Positions 45,723-57,499 of a stretch of DNA of 64,000 bases are shown here, in pieces. Each line of letters starts with the position of its first letter. Position 1 is the stretch's first letter. Origin of the DNA: Argentina anserina (lineage: Eukaryota > Streptophyta > Magnoliopsida > Rosales > Rosaceae); the NCBI RefSeq assembly GCF_933775445.1, contig NC_065875.1, positions 20,397,555 to 20,461,554 of the forward strand. Direction: 5' to 3'. Both the position numbers and the translations under genes were made by a program. The notes below the pieces were generated by a model. The model had not been told where the DNA came from, did no database searches, and saw only the letters and a program-made list of their open reading frames with translations.

Positions 45723-48700
45723 TCAGGGAGATAGTGGGCTGGAAAATGTTGATACTACTGAAGCTGTTTCATCTCTAATAGGCGAAACAAGACCAGGTCT
45801 TGCAAACATCTTTTGTCTCTGGACCTTATTAGCTTCATTTGATATGCTTTGAGTGCCTAAATCTATGCTGTTTGGTCCCAGTTTCTGAAGGCCCAGAGAA
45901 AGCCTTCTGTTTAGAGGCGTAGCAGTGGTAAAACCGCCATTTACGCTTCTGTTTGAAGTTCGCCTTGGACTGCTGCTTGGATTGGGCAGATACAATTTTT
46001 CTTGCTGATAATGCCCTATTTGGCCCTGGAACTTCACTTCCTGAGGAGGAAAAACTGCCTCATCAAGTTTGGTAAGAAGATGCATACCATTAGCTTTTCT
46101 ATACACGGCTACTTTTAAAATTAGGTGATAATATATTCATATATATACTTCTTTTTCTCCTATATAGGTTCTAGGATATGTCACTGGAAAACTACAAACA
46201 TGTTTGTGTATTTTCAATAAACTAAGAACTTTACTAACCCTTTGTCTTTGCATCTCTCCCTCCTTTTCCTGCCTTGACACATTATACTCTTCCAACATTG
46301 CTAAGAGAGGTATCTGTATGACATAATGTTTTCATCTGTAATTACGGTTGACTTGGACTACTCATGGCAAGTAATGCAGAAATATTAAAATTAAGTAAAC
46401 AGAAAGTAAAATACTATGAAGTTTAAACTGTAAGATATTCATGACAAACTAGAGTGCAGGGTTCCATGATTTGTTGTGATCCTTTAGCCAGGATATGTTA
46501 TCTCCTTTCCAACATGTAAGCTTACTCTTAATTAACCAACATGTATAAAAGTGATTTCCATTTAAGTTATATTGTTGGACATATAAGAAGGATGGCTTAA
46601 AAGATAAAGGATTGTAGAGTCTTTTTTTTTTGGTGTTTGAACTTCTTGAGGTGTTAGAATGTTGTCATGTATCATGTATTATCAAAGAATCCTTTGGATG
46701 CTATGCAAATTGAGCAATGCCGAATCAATTATGTGAATACTTTTTTTATTTTGCAAAGTTGCAATGCAATGGAGTAAGTACCTCATCATATAAGAAAGTC
46801 TTCTTTCTTTCTTCTTCCCAACTCTTGGTGTTTTCTATCAGCAAATCCACCAAAGCTGCATTTTTGCCATTTTTAAGAGATCTTATCATACTTGGATGAC
46901 ATAATATCATGTGATGTCAATTCGAGTATGAATGCATACTGTATCTCAATTTTTACCTGGAATTTTGCTGACTAATACTCTAGCACGCTCTGCACGTCTC
47001 AGGTTCTTGTGTGCACCTCTTCTTACTGAGTATCGGTTTTCGTCCTAAGAGGGAACTTGGATTAGGAAACTTGAGATGTATCTGAGTGAGCGTTTACTTG
47101 TAAAGTTAAATTAGTGTGTGTAAAATACTTACTCTTCCATATTCTTCCAACCAGCGTTCTTCATCACGTGCTAGCATCCACTTTTCCACCTTTTCCATGA
47201 TTGTCTTTCTGCTACATGCTTCATCTACTGCTCTTGATATTTGTTGATCCATTCTCATAACAAGATCTGCATGGTCAACTTCCCCATTGTACATATTTAA
47301 ATTTGTGAACTACATCGTCTTTAAGAAATGACATGTCTTCATTCTTAGACTAAGCACAAATCAGTGAATCTTACTAGAGTTCATAAGGTTAATTATATTA
47401 TCCGTGTTCACTTGCATGGGGATCTCCATGTGTGATTTTGTGCATATCTCCTTGAGCTGATTCTGTTTCTTGAGAAATAGTTCTTTCATCTTGCTTATTT
47501 TTAATTGATCCAGCCTCTTCACTTCAGCTTCAACCTTGAAAAAAATTGAACATTGTTATTTCTATTTTCTGATACATATTGTTGTCATAAAAACTCTTGT
47601 ACTTACCTGCTGGATTATATTTTGGGTTAGGCTTCCTGGACCTGTTACTTCTGCTGATGAGACAGATAATAAGGCAGTAACATGGGAAAACGATTGACGA
47701 TCTTTATAGGGGGTGTCCATGATATTCCATAAGTTTGTCAATGCTTTACCAAGATGATGAAGCTGAAAAAGAACATGGAAATATATCATTCTGATGCTTT
47801 GTTCAACCAGTGAATTTTGCACCTTGAAGAATTCCAGAGGTGAAGTATCTTGAAAAATGACTAGCAAATGGAAAATAGGGAAAACAAATGACCAAGGACA
47901 GGATCTCATGAATTGTAATTACTCAAAGCACAGGATACATGCTTCAATTAACCATGATTTAGGCTAAGTAGTCTATTTTGAGTGAGATTTGTGCGTTTTA
48001 AAACCATGTATTAGTGAGATAAAATTATATGTGTTTGCAGAAATCAGGTACCAGACTGGCATTGCTAAAATGAAGATTGGTATAATATTAGGTAAACCAT
48101 TACCTTTTCAAGCCGCTTTTGCTTTTCTTCCTCTAGGGATTCCACTGTGCTGTCGAGTTTAGCCAAAATACTGTTGCTTATGTTCTTGGCTATCCCACAT
48201 AATTCATTCAAGCTTGGATGCACCTTGGTGATGACCATAGAGGAGTCTGTTCCTAATATTAAGGACAACTTTCGGATAGAATCTATATACTTTTCCACCC
48301 GCTCGAGCCTTTCATTCTGCAAGATGAACCAAAAGCTTGAAATGAGATTTGAATTTCAATGTCAACAATAAATCAGAAGAATCTATAATCAGATGAATAT
48401 TCTATTCATTGTCAAGAATACAATATCTGAACTGTAATTGGAGTACCCTATCATTGTGGAGTCTTTGTAGCTCTGTCTGATACTCCTCTAGTTTCTTCAA
48501 TGAAAGATCGTTCTCATTCACCCTAACATCTGATGATGAATTTTCATATTCTGACTGCCCTGCTATTTCTGCAGAGATCTTCTGAATTTTCTCTTGTACG
48601 GCTCGGAACTTATTCACCCTCTCTTCTTTCCTCAGTCTCATATCTCGCAGAGCTGGCGTGATGGAATCTAGCTGCTCTTTCAGTGTTCCCACCATTTTCT

Positions 48701-49365
48701 CTGGCTGATGAGATGATACAAGAATCAGTTAATACAAGTAAGATATCTCTCATGATCACTCTAGTTAATTCCTCGTGTGAGACCAAGCCATTATCATTCA
48801 TCAGTCTTAGCTAGGACCATTCTGGCATACTTTTGGCAAAGAAAAATCACGAAGTTGTAAAATGAGAATTATCTAGCTATTCTACTTACAATTGTGAACA
48901 CTTGCTATTCACATTTGTGTTTGGGACTATTTTAACTTGCATGCTTTTATATCTGGGCGCTCTAATATAATGAGTTGACAGGGTTTTGATAAGCTACCCG
49001 TCCTGGAAGAGACCGTTCGCCAAGTGACAAAAGAAGATGAGTGAATTCAGCCTCAGTTTCAGCCAACTCCTGGTGCAGGCGAGCTCTTGTGGTATTAGCA
49101 GCATCAACCTTCCTCCTATAAACCTCCAGACATTCCTGCTCTAAATCCACCAGTATCTTCTCCCTTTCCAACTTATCTTGTCCAATTTCATTCCAGATCA
49201 ACTGTTTCATTTCAACCAAGAACAAAACTACCAAAATGAAAATTACTCAAAACCATTAGTCTATCTCATAGTTGAAAACCATACCTGTAGTTCTTGAAGC
49301 AGATATCCACATGATGTTTCAGCAAGCGTAGAGCTTCTCCCTACTGGTGATTGAAATGAACCCAT
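45723..49365 (-). CDS. Microtubule-associated protein MAP65 family
   Basis: Eleven exons join in phase to 590 residues: 49285-49365, 48998-49201, 48447-48704, 48104-48316, 47607-47762, 47375-47534, 47133-47278, 46957-47044, 46782-46855, 46239-46313 and 45723-46040. The N-terminal two thirds is mostly coiled coil. The family hallmark WLEEYGR-DENRYS (about residues 416-428) spans an exon join, with [13 protein letters not shown] after it. The C-terminal 105 residues are basic, Ser/Pro-rich and poorly conserved, with [12 protein letters not shown] near the end. MAP65/Ase1/PRC1 proteins cross-link antiparallel microtubules in the phragmoplast, spindle and cortex; the Ser/Pro tail is where cyclin-dependent and MAP kinases act in known members. 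Which of the roughly nine plant isoforms it is cannot be settled; MAP65-8 is one possibility. Confidence 0.94.
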
Positions 49366-49550
49366 CTGATCTTTTGGTTTCACTGTGGCCGGAATATCGG
49401 AGATGCTCGGCTAGTAAAAGTGTGATAAGTTTAGTTTCTTTTTGATTAAAAGTTTAGTTTCTTGACAAGAAGCAATGTCAAGTCAGTGAGTTTGGAAAGA
49501 GAGAGAGTGGGAAGTTCCTTCATAAGCAACCAATGACTGGGGCGGGAAAG

Positions 49551-49559
49551 GAAGTGTTT
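49551..49559 (+). promoter_or_regulatory. E2F-like site upstream of MAP65
   Basis: GGCGGGAAA lies about 186 bp upstream of the MAP65 start codon (gene on the minus strand). A CCAAT word sits close by. Suggestive only. Confidence 0.4.
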
Positions 49560-50129
49560 TGTGTGTGGTGGACCTTTTGGTGTGAGTTTTGCTTAAAAGA
49601 CAAGAGTAGCCAAAGGTAGGTAATCCCTAAGCTTTGGGTGCAAGGATCTCAGCACTTCGTGTAGAACCTTCAGCTTCTGATCTCTCAGTTTAGTTAGGGC
49701 CTCTTATTCACAGGTGTGGCCACTTCGTTTTGTACCGCACTGACCAGCCTTAGACTTGATTCCTAAGCAATCTGCCTTCAGTGATAGAAGGTAGGCAACG
49801 GGCTTTCATGCCTAATTTAGCATTACCCATTTAAGTGGTTCACTAATCACTACTGAATTAAACCAGTGCTCAAATGTTTTAGTTTCTGGTTAATGGCCAT
49901 TGTAGCTCGCCAACATATGCAAATTCTTGACATACTAAGACCCATCGATGTGAAAATCTGAGCTTAATTTACCTCATTTAGGTATGAGATTAGCTTGCCT
50001 ATCTCTATCATTGACCACCTGATTTAAGAGCTTATGTGTTTTGCGAAACGAGCATTAACAACAAAGCCATGTACTTTGTTCACGTTTAAGATATGGCGAT
50101 ACCATGAGTGTTTGAGACCGAAAAGATTG
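49560..50129. other. MAP65 upstream region, no gene seen
   Basis: AT-rich sequence between the MAP65 promoter and the MULE-type MITE. No coding sequence recognised. Confidence 0.45.
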
Positions 50130-50734
50130 GGATGTAAATTTGCCGACCACTTAAAGTTTGCTCATTCATGCCCACCTTCTTAATTCTAAGCTATGTGTCT
50201 TCTTGATTAACTAACTTAACTATAGATAATAATTTATTATAATAAAATTTTAATCTTTTTATTTTATTTTAATCTTAACACTATATATATTTTTTGAAAT
50301 GCTTAACACTATTTTTAATCAATTTGTTTGATAAGAAGCTGCCTCATATGTTTGATAAAGGAACTATGTTCTAGATTTAATTTTTATTTACTAGTAGTTT
50401 GATTTACCTATGTGCTTGGTAATTTTGCCATAATTTCAATTTTTTTATAGTGTATTTCACTCTTGTTCATATTATTAGTCTCAAACAATACTAGAAGTAG
50501 ATAGAGCACGCAACTAACATCTGAAAATTAATTAGGATAAAGAATAGAGCAATTAATTAATATGATTTGATCTTAAAATCACAATTAAGAATTTATTAAA
50601 TTAAAAATGAAAAGAAATTATAATTTATTATTAACTATGGTTAAATCATGGTTAATCAAGAGGACACATGGCGTGAATTTAAGAAGGTGGGTATGAGTGG
50701 GTATATAAATGGGTAATCGGCAAATTTACTTCTC
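50130..50734. mobile_element. MULE-type MITE with 9-bp target duplication
   Basis: The 605-bp element is flanked by AAAAGATTG at 50121-50129 and again at 50735-50743, a perfect 9-bp duplication typical of Mutator-like elements. The inverted termini share GTAAATTTGCCGA and, further in, CCCACCTTCTTAA and CATGTGTC(C/T)TCTTGATTAA. The centre is AT-rich and non-coding. Confidence 0.88.
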
Positions 50735-51491
50735 AAAAGATTGTGTTTTAAAGCTGAAAGCTGAAACTGAATTTGGGACTAGCTAATGGAGATCTGGCCA
50801 GAAAACGGAAAAGAAAGCTAGCTACCTAAGTTCTCAACTATTTTACATTCCGCAAACTAGGTTCAGCTGTTTCTTAAATTAAGATTTCTATATTTTTCAT
50901 CAGATCCCATTTCTTCTTAGATTTTTGACACAAGTCATTGATCTGTTGAGAATTACTCAATTTCATGTTATTGATCCACACCACAATGTTGGATGAAGTT
51001 TCGTTTTAATACTGCAGAAGTAAATTCTTCTACAGCCTACATCTTGTTATTATTGAAACACCTTCATCGATGACTGGTTCGTCGCACATTCGACTCGTTC
51101 TTCATGCAAGGTGCTATGGTGCTACCAAATAGAACACTATTGCCAAAAAATAGGCCGTTGAAGAAGGTGTTGCCACAAACGTGAAAGTAAACATCGTTAG
51201 AATTGGTTATAATTTTGAGTCGCAATCACTTTTCATTCCTCAAACCTATATTACCCTTCACGAAAATTCTCATAAGCTCGAAGTGGCACTGCCAAGACAA
51301 AAAGGAAACACCAGTCCACCTATAGTGGCTGGATGGTAGAACAAATTAATTGGACAGTGTACTTGAAATGCAGGTTTGGAGTCCATTACTCTGTGTGAAG
51401 GAGAGGGACTGTACAATTTAAGGTCAGTCAGTGATGGTTATAGGGACAAACCAGTCTGCGGTTTTTCTAGGTTGTTGAAATGCCAATAACA
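50735..51491. other. Spacer, no gene seen
   Basis: Region between the MITE and the ELMO gene's 3' end. Nothing recognised. Confidence 0.45.
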
Positions 51492-53418
51492 TCAAGTAAG
51501 AAGGCTGTAAGAAGGCATGTCTTCAATCCGCAAGACGTCATCCATTAGTAATTCCCTCTCCAACTGAGCTCGAGTCGATTTCAAAACATCCTGTAAGAAG
51601 AGCAGTCGAAATCAACATGATTTAGAATCAGGAAGCTAGCTAAGGAGTAAAGAGCATTCAAGTTAAAGAGATATCGATATTCGCCTAAAGCATAGAATTG
51701 TTCAACTTAAGTAACAACCTTTTAATGAATCTATATCAAGGATTCTTACATTGAATTCCATGTATGTAGCATTTCTCTCAAGCCACTGTTTATCCATAAC
51801 CATGAAGGCGACACAATAGAGCAAGTCAAAAGCCCACTCGTTTTCTGAAATGAAATTGAGAATGACAAGGCAGCATGCCAGCATCAACAGAGATTGTAGT
51901 GCTGCTTGGCTTTAAACATGGAAGTTGGATGTAACTCATACCTAACAACATCTGTAAAAAAACTGCTCTGATGAAGGACCTTGGTTTCGCTGTCTGATAA
52001 GCAAAGTATGAGCTATCTTCTCAAAGAAGAAGGAAAAAAGGTTTGGAACAACCAACTTCAACAAGATCCAGTTCATCTTTGTAGTAGCTTTAACTTGTCT
52101 TAATTTTTGTGAAGCTGATAGTTTTGATTTATGGAACAGAAAGACCTTTTATATAACACTTACTGGCTTCAAGGTCAAGCATTTGCATGATCATAAATGT
52201 AATATTTACACCGGCAACAGCAAACGGATATTCCCAAGCCGCTGGCTTTCCTCCTTGCTTGTTCAATAGGCACTGGAAAGATGTCTGCATAGTGATGACA
52301 CAAAAATATATTAAGAGAGAAATCTACCTCTCCAGATTTCTATCTTTCTAATTGCAGATCAAGTTTGGGATTCTACCGAAAATGTCTTTGCAAAGAACAC
52401 GAGGTTCTCCAAAGAAATAAATCCAGCACCTCTGTCAGTTAAATCGTCCAAAGTACCAAATAAGAAAATGCCAACACAAAGTGAAAGACGAAAGCAGGAA
52501 GAAGTTAGTAGTGGAACAGCAGAGGAATTGAGAGATATGGAACCTGAAATCAGTAGATGGATCTCTTCCCTGCCATCCCATCTCTTTCCATTGATCAGAT
52601 ACCAAGCCATGAAGCTCTTGACCAGGATATGTAGCATACCATAGAGCCCTCAGTGCTTCCTGTCCTCATCAAATTTACGTAACCACCACCACCAATATAA
52701 GAAACAAAAGGCAAACAAGTACCGAAAGAAAAATTTAAATTCAGTTGTGTTCACATTTGATTTCCTATGCGAGTGTCATATGTCTATGAACATTGGTCAT
52801 TTGATAGCAATTACAATTCCAACTTCCAAATGCTCTAATCTGGATAAGTGTAGTACGAAAAATGTTTCAATCTAGATTATACACATTGATATAAAAAAAA
52901 TTACCTGGTGATCAGGCCTAGTAGAATCAAAGTAAATCTTCATCCGGCGCTACAACCTTCTCATCCTTTCTTCCTGAACAGTACAGAAAAGCAAATGAAA
53001 GACATAATTTCAAGAACTAAAGAATGCAAACCTTCTTTATTTCAATTTTTCAATACTCGAACCACATCAAAAACACCATACCATACTCTATCATCATCAC
53101 AAATGCATAGCGACCATAAATAATAGAGAGAACATGTGATGCATCATACATCGCAAATCATATGTTATGAACCAGTTGCTCAATCACTTGCCTGAAGCAA
53201 GTTCAAGCAGACCCTCTCATTATTTCCCTTTGCCTTGAAGCAAACGCAAGTAAGCCCCTTGCCAATCCATGTCGGCGTACCACAACTCACATCATCTGCA
53301 TCATAACCACAATACAATCTCATTCAGGTATCGATCATCATGCATATATATCACATACCAAAACATCAAAGATTGCCACAAATTACAAGCGAAACAGACA
53401 CATTCTTCGCTACCTACA
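51492..53418 (-). pseudogene. ELMO/CED-12 domain gene with in-frame stop
   Basis: Minus-strand exons joined in phase: 53192-53295, 52905-52973, 52544-52659, 52377-52431, 52164-52284, 51942-51989, 51750-51844 and 51492-51590, with a possible 5' exon ending at 53418. Family blocks: WIGKGLTCVCFK, RPDHQEALRALW, GFISLENLVFFAKTF, WEYPFAVAGVNITFMIMQML, AFDLLYCVAFMVMDKQWL, and the end DMPSYSLL. The intron after 53192 has a GC donor (CAG|GCAAGT). The exon from 52973 contains TAG at 52950-52952, where relatives have Gln or Arg. The start codon was not found, and an L1 LINE lies just upstream. The Arabidopsis counterpart is the ELMO gene At1g67400. ELMO proteins work with guanine nucleotide exchange factors or small-GTPase regulators; the plant role is poorly known. 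It may be a recent pseudogene, or be rescued by splicing. Confidence 0.75.
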
Positions 53419-53560
53419 TGAAAGCATTTCAGCAACATAATAATCAACCACAATTGTTTTGCTTCTCCCACCGATCTTCCTCGTTCAAATTAGATACATT
53501 GTAGGTGTAGGACTACCAACCCAGAAGTTGGCCCTAGTTTATATTCTAATAAAGTAGTAG
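53419..53560. other. 5' flank of ELMO gene up to LINE insertion
   Basis: 53419-53485 may encode the peptide SKTIVVDYYVAEMLS on the minus strand as an upstream ELMO exon (phase fits a GTAGGT donor). An in-frame stop lies just before it, so its own acceptor or start is unresolved. Confidence 0.35.
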
Positions 53561-56197
53561 TACTTCTACTAAATTATTTCAATGGCATTTTCACAACAGA
53601 TTCTTTTGCAAGAGACACTAGTCTAGTTTCTCAGGTAATTCTTAATCTTGTGACAACTGAGGATAATGCTCTGTTAACAGTCATTCCCACATCTGAAGAA
53701 ATATTTCAGACCATGTGTTCCATAACTCATAATAGTTCTCCTCGTCCAGATGGTTTTGGTGGAATTTTTTTTATGAAGTGTTGGTCAGTTGTTGGTGTAG
53801 AGATAGTCCAAGCTGTTTAGAGTTTTTTCAATGGTGGATACATTCTCCCCCACTTAAATTCCAATTTAATAATCTTGATTCCTAAAGTCCTTGGAGCAGA
53901 CACCGTAACGTAGTTGCGTCCTATTGCTATGGCGAATTTTATTTTCAAGCTTATCAAAAAGATTTTAGCTGACCGTTTAGAAAGTATTGCTACTTGGATT
54001 ATTTCACCCAACCAAAGTACTTTTCTTAGAGGCCGCACTATTACATACCCCATTATATTGACTTCATAATGCATTAACCTCCTGGATCGTAATTGTAAGG
54101 GCGGTAACATTACAATTAAGTTTGATGTGCAAAAGGCATTTGACACGCTTGATTGAGGTTTCTTACTTCGGGTTTTGAAGGCTTTTGGTTTTTCAGATCC
54201 TTTTTGTGACTGGATTAAAGCAATTTTGGGGTCTGCACACTTATCAATTTTAGTTAATGGTGAGATGAAAGGGTTTTTTCCTTGTTCTCGTGGTGTTCGT
54301 CAAGGAGATCCTTTGTCATGTATTCTCTTTTGTCTTGCGGAAGAGATTTTAAGTAGAGGTCTCACTAAACTGGCTGAGGATGGACTTATTGATTTACTGT
54401 CAGCTCCTCTTGGTATTACTCCACCCTCACATGTTCTATTTGCAAATGACATTATGGTTTTTATGCGGGGTACCAAGAGATGTTTGAATAATCTAATGAA
54501 GTTTATGGAGGAATATGGCTTAAATTCAGGGCAAAGAGTCAATAAATCTAAATCGTTTGTGTTCCTTGGGAAATATGCTCACCGTAGACGCTTTGTTATC
54601 TGGAAAATTTTGGGTGTCAAGCAGGAGTCTCTTCCATTCACATACCTTGGGGTTCCGATTTTCCAGGGACGTCCCAAGAGGGTGTATTTTCAAGTCATTG
54701 TAGATAAAGTGAGATGCAAGTTGACCTCTTGGAAAGGTTCTCTGTTGTCGCAAGCGGGTAAGCTACAACTTATTCAGTCAGTGATTCAAGGCATTTTGGT
54801 TTATAGTTTTCAATTTATGAGTGGACGGCTAGTTTACTTCATGACCTTCAATCTTGGATCATGAATTTTTTTTTTACTGGAGACCCTTTGAAAATAGGCA
54901 TGCCTCTTGTTGCTTGGCGTCACTGTTGTAAACCAAAAGAGGAATGAGGCTTGTGGTTACGTGATCTATTTGAGGCTAATCGTGCTCTTCTAATAAAGAG
55001 ATGTTGGGAGATGCTCTCCTCTTCCTCTCCAGCCTCTATTTTGCTTAGAGCTCGTTTTTTGAAAGTTGATTTCCAACCTATAAAGTCTTACAAGAGATCT
55101 TCAGTCTGGTTGAGTCTCAAAAAAATTTGGCCAATGTTTTTAAATTCTTTGCATTGGAGTGTTGGTGATGGTAAAAGGATATCTTTTTGGCAAGATAATT
55201 GGTTGGGTGAGCCTCTTGCTACTAGTGTTGGAGTAAGTGGCTCTATTCCACTTCATGCTAAGGTGAATGATGTTATTGTTGATTCTCATTGGATTCTCCC
55301 AGCAGATTTTATTTCTTCATTCCCTCAAGCAGCAGAAAAATTGAGCGCATTGCTCTGCCTGATGCAGACACATCTGACTCTCTTTTATGGCCGCACTCCT
55401 CCTCAAGAATTCTGACAGCAAAAGAAGCTTTTGTTTTCTTCTCAAATCATGGTGAGCATAAAGATTTGGGTAAAGTGATCTGGAGTAAAACAATTCAACC
55501 CCGTAAAACTCTTGTTGTTTGGAAGGCTCTTCATGAGCGTTTACTAACTGATGATGCTTTACAACGGCGAGGTTTTTCACTTCCATCTCGTTGCTCCTTT
55601 TGTGAAAGTCATGCAGAATCGGGTACACATTTTCTTGTGCATTGTTTTGAAATTGTGGCTTTATGGAAATATGTTTGACTTCTATTTTTTCATTCATTCT
55701 CGCCTTGGGGTATACCCTTGATGAAGTGTTTAATGGTGTTGGTGTTTCAGCGTTCCCAAAACCTAAACGTCAACTTTGGTTTCTAGTCTCCTGTAATCTA
55801 ATTTGGTTTATTTGGATCACTAGGAATCTGGTGCGTTTCGAATGTAAGATTTTTAATATGTTGGAAGCCCAACGTCATCTTTTGGAATTGTTCAGAGAGT
55901 CTGCTTTGCATTCTTTTCATCCTTACAAGAAGCATCACGAGATGTCTATTTTCTCTATTCTTGGTATCTCACAACTGTCTGCCAATACTACCAGCTTCAT
56001 TCCGTCCTTTGATTAAAGGTTTCTTGACTGAGGGTTTGCTATTTGCTAGGGTTTTTATATCTATGGTTTTGTATGTGTGGGTGTACACATGTCGGATTGA
56101 GCTTTTATTTATCCTATTTATTGAAATTTATCAGATATAGGAGGTCAGATTATTTGTCACATTCTTTATTAAATAAATTAATTTAATTTAAAAAAAA
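53561..56197 (+). mobile_element. 5'-truncated, decayed L1-type LINE
   Basis: The plus strand encodes the second ORF of a plant L1-type LINE in fragments. Reverse transcriptase blocks: PDGFGGIFF, LRPIAMANFIFK, IKFDVQKAFDTLD, GVRQGDPLSCILF, FANDIMVF, LPFTYLGVPIF. A zinc-binding zf-RVT segment follows (TAKEAFVFF, WKALHERLLTDD, RCSFCESHAESGTHFL). Several in-frame stops and shifts break it. The catalytic pair is FAND, not the expected F/Y-ADD. The 3' end is an A run near 56190. A similar 17-18-bp sequence ending AAGTAGTAGTAC flanks both sides (ends at about 53560 and 56215). Apurinic endonuclease and ORF1 are missing, as in 5' truncation. Confidence 0.92.
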
Positions 56198-56729
56198 ATA
56201 GTAGAAGTAGTAGTACGTGTGAAGTAGAAAAGACACGATGGAGTGGTCGAGCTACTACACTTGAAACTTGTGTGCAGTGTCGTGTTGAACCCAACAAGGT
56301 CAAACTTAGAGAGCAACACGCGCCGATCTGGGTCACCAGACAGCATCCAACCACGTGGAAGACATATGATATGGTCCAGTTTGCTCGGAGCGTGTATCAC
56401 ACGCGCTTACACCACCTTACCTACATTTATTTGTTCATCTCATCTTTACCTAAACAGTTGGGACGGCTTCGACCCATGGACCACCGCCGTTCTAGTCACG
56501 GTCCTGGAACGAACCGGCCGAGGTGGAACCCCCAACACAGAGATGGATATGTGTCAAAAAAACCCTACACATTATTCTCAGTTGCATGGATCTAGAAATC
56601 AGAGTTTTCATTCTTAGAAGACCAATATCAAAGGAGAAACATTTGAGATTTGAATGGAGAAGAAGAGAGAGGGAAAACCTGAGGAAGAATTAGCTGCGGA
56701 ACGCAGGGTGGCGCAACGAGAGGTGACAG
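56198..56729. other. Spacer between LINE and hAT element
   Basis: Several overlapping open frames, none with a recognisable family. Probably the old 5' flank of the ELMO gene. Confidence 0.4.
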
Positions 56730-57491
56730 TAGGGCTGGACTTTTTGACACCGAAAAAATCGAGAAACCGGAACCGAACGAAATCACCGTGTCAGTGTCAG
56801 AAACCGAACCGAACCGAGAAGTTAGTGTCGGTTATCGGTTTCATGCTTTCAGAAAACCGGTGGAAACCGAACCGAACCGATAATTGAGATGTAAGGTTAT
56901 AACTTGTATTTGATGAACATATGTAATCGATCGGGTGCTTATGTAAAGCATAGATTTGGTAATAAATATATACATGTAGAGATATGTGATTTTGTACAAG
57001 GTAATATATGATTTTAATTTTTCTATGTGTACAATCATGCATGAAGAGATCTAATATAATGCTTATGGATTTTGTCAACTAGCCCTCATGTTAAGACAAG
57101 TATGAACATCTGATGATGAAGCTCATGAGGTTTAATGTTTATTTTGGTTAACTTGTTGTGTTTCAACAAAGCACAATAATTTTGTTTAGTTAATATTTGA
57201 GTTCTTGATTATTTATTTGGTGAATGTACTTAATTAAAGTATTGAACTTATAGGTTACTCCTTTACTTTTTATTCTTTTTATTTTCATTAGTTAAGTACG
57301 AAATGTCAATAAGGATATTAGGTTTTATAACCGAAATAAAACCGAAACCGAACCGAATTATAGGTTAACCGAAACTGCGGTTTTTATATATATTTTTCGG
57401 TTTCGGTTTTGGAAAACATAAAACCGAAAATTCGGTGTCGGTTTTCGGTTAGTACTCATAAACCGAACCGTTGACACCGAGTCCAGCCCTA
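56730..57491. mobile_element. Non-autonomous hAT element with 8-bp target duplication
   Basis: The 762-bp element begins TAGGGCTGGACTTTTTGACA and ends with the inverse GTCCAGCCCTA. GGTGACAG flanks it on both sides (56722-56729 and 57492-57499), a perfect 8-bp duplication. Subterminal regions are packed with AACCGAACCGA-type repeats, typical transposase-binding arrays of plant hAT elements. No transposase is present. Confidence 0.93.
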
Positions 57492-57499
57492 GGTGACAG

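Noticed and set aside
56272..56617. Overlapping frames of 107-124 codons between LINE and hAT element
   Set aside because: Two frames open at once with no recognisable domain; chance in a GC-richer patch.
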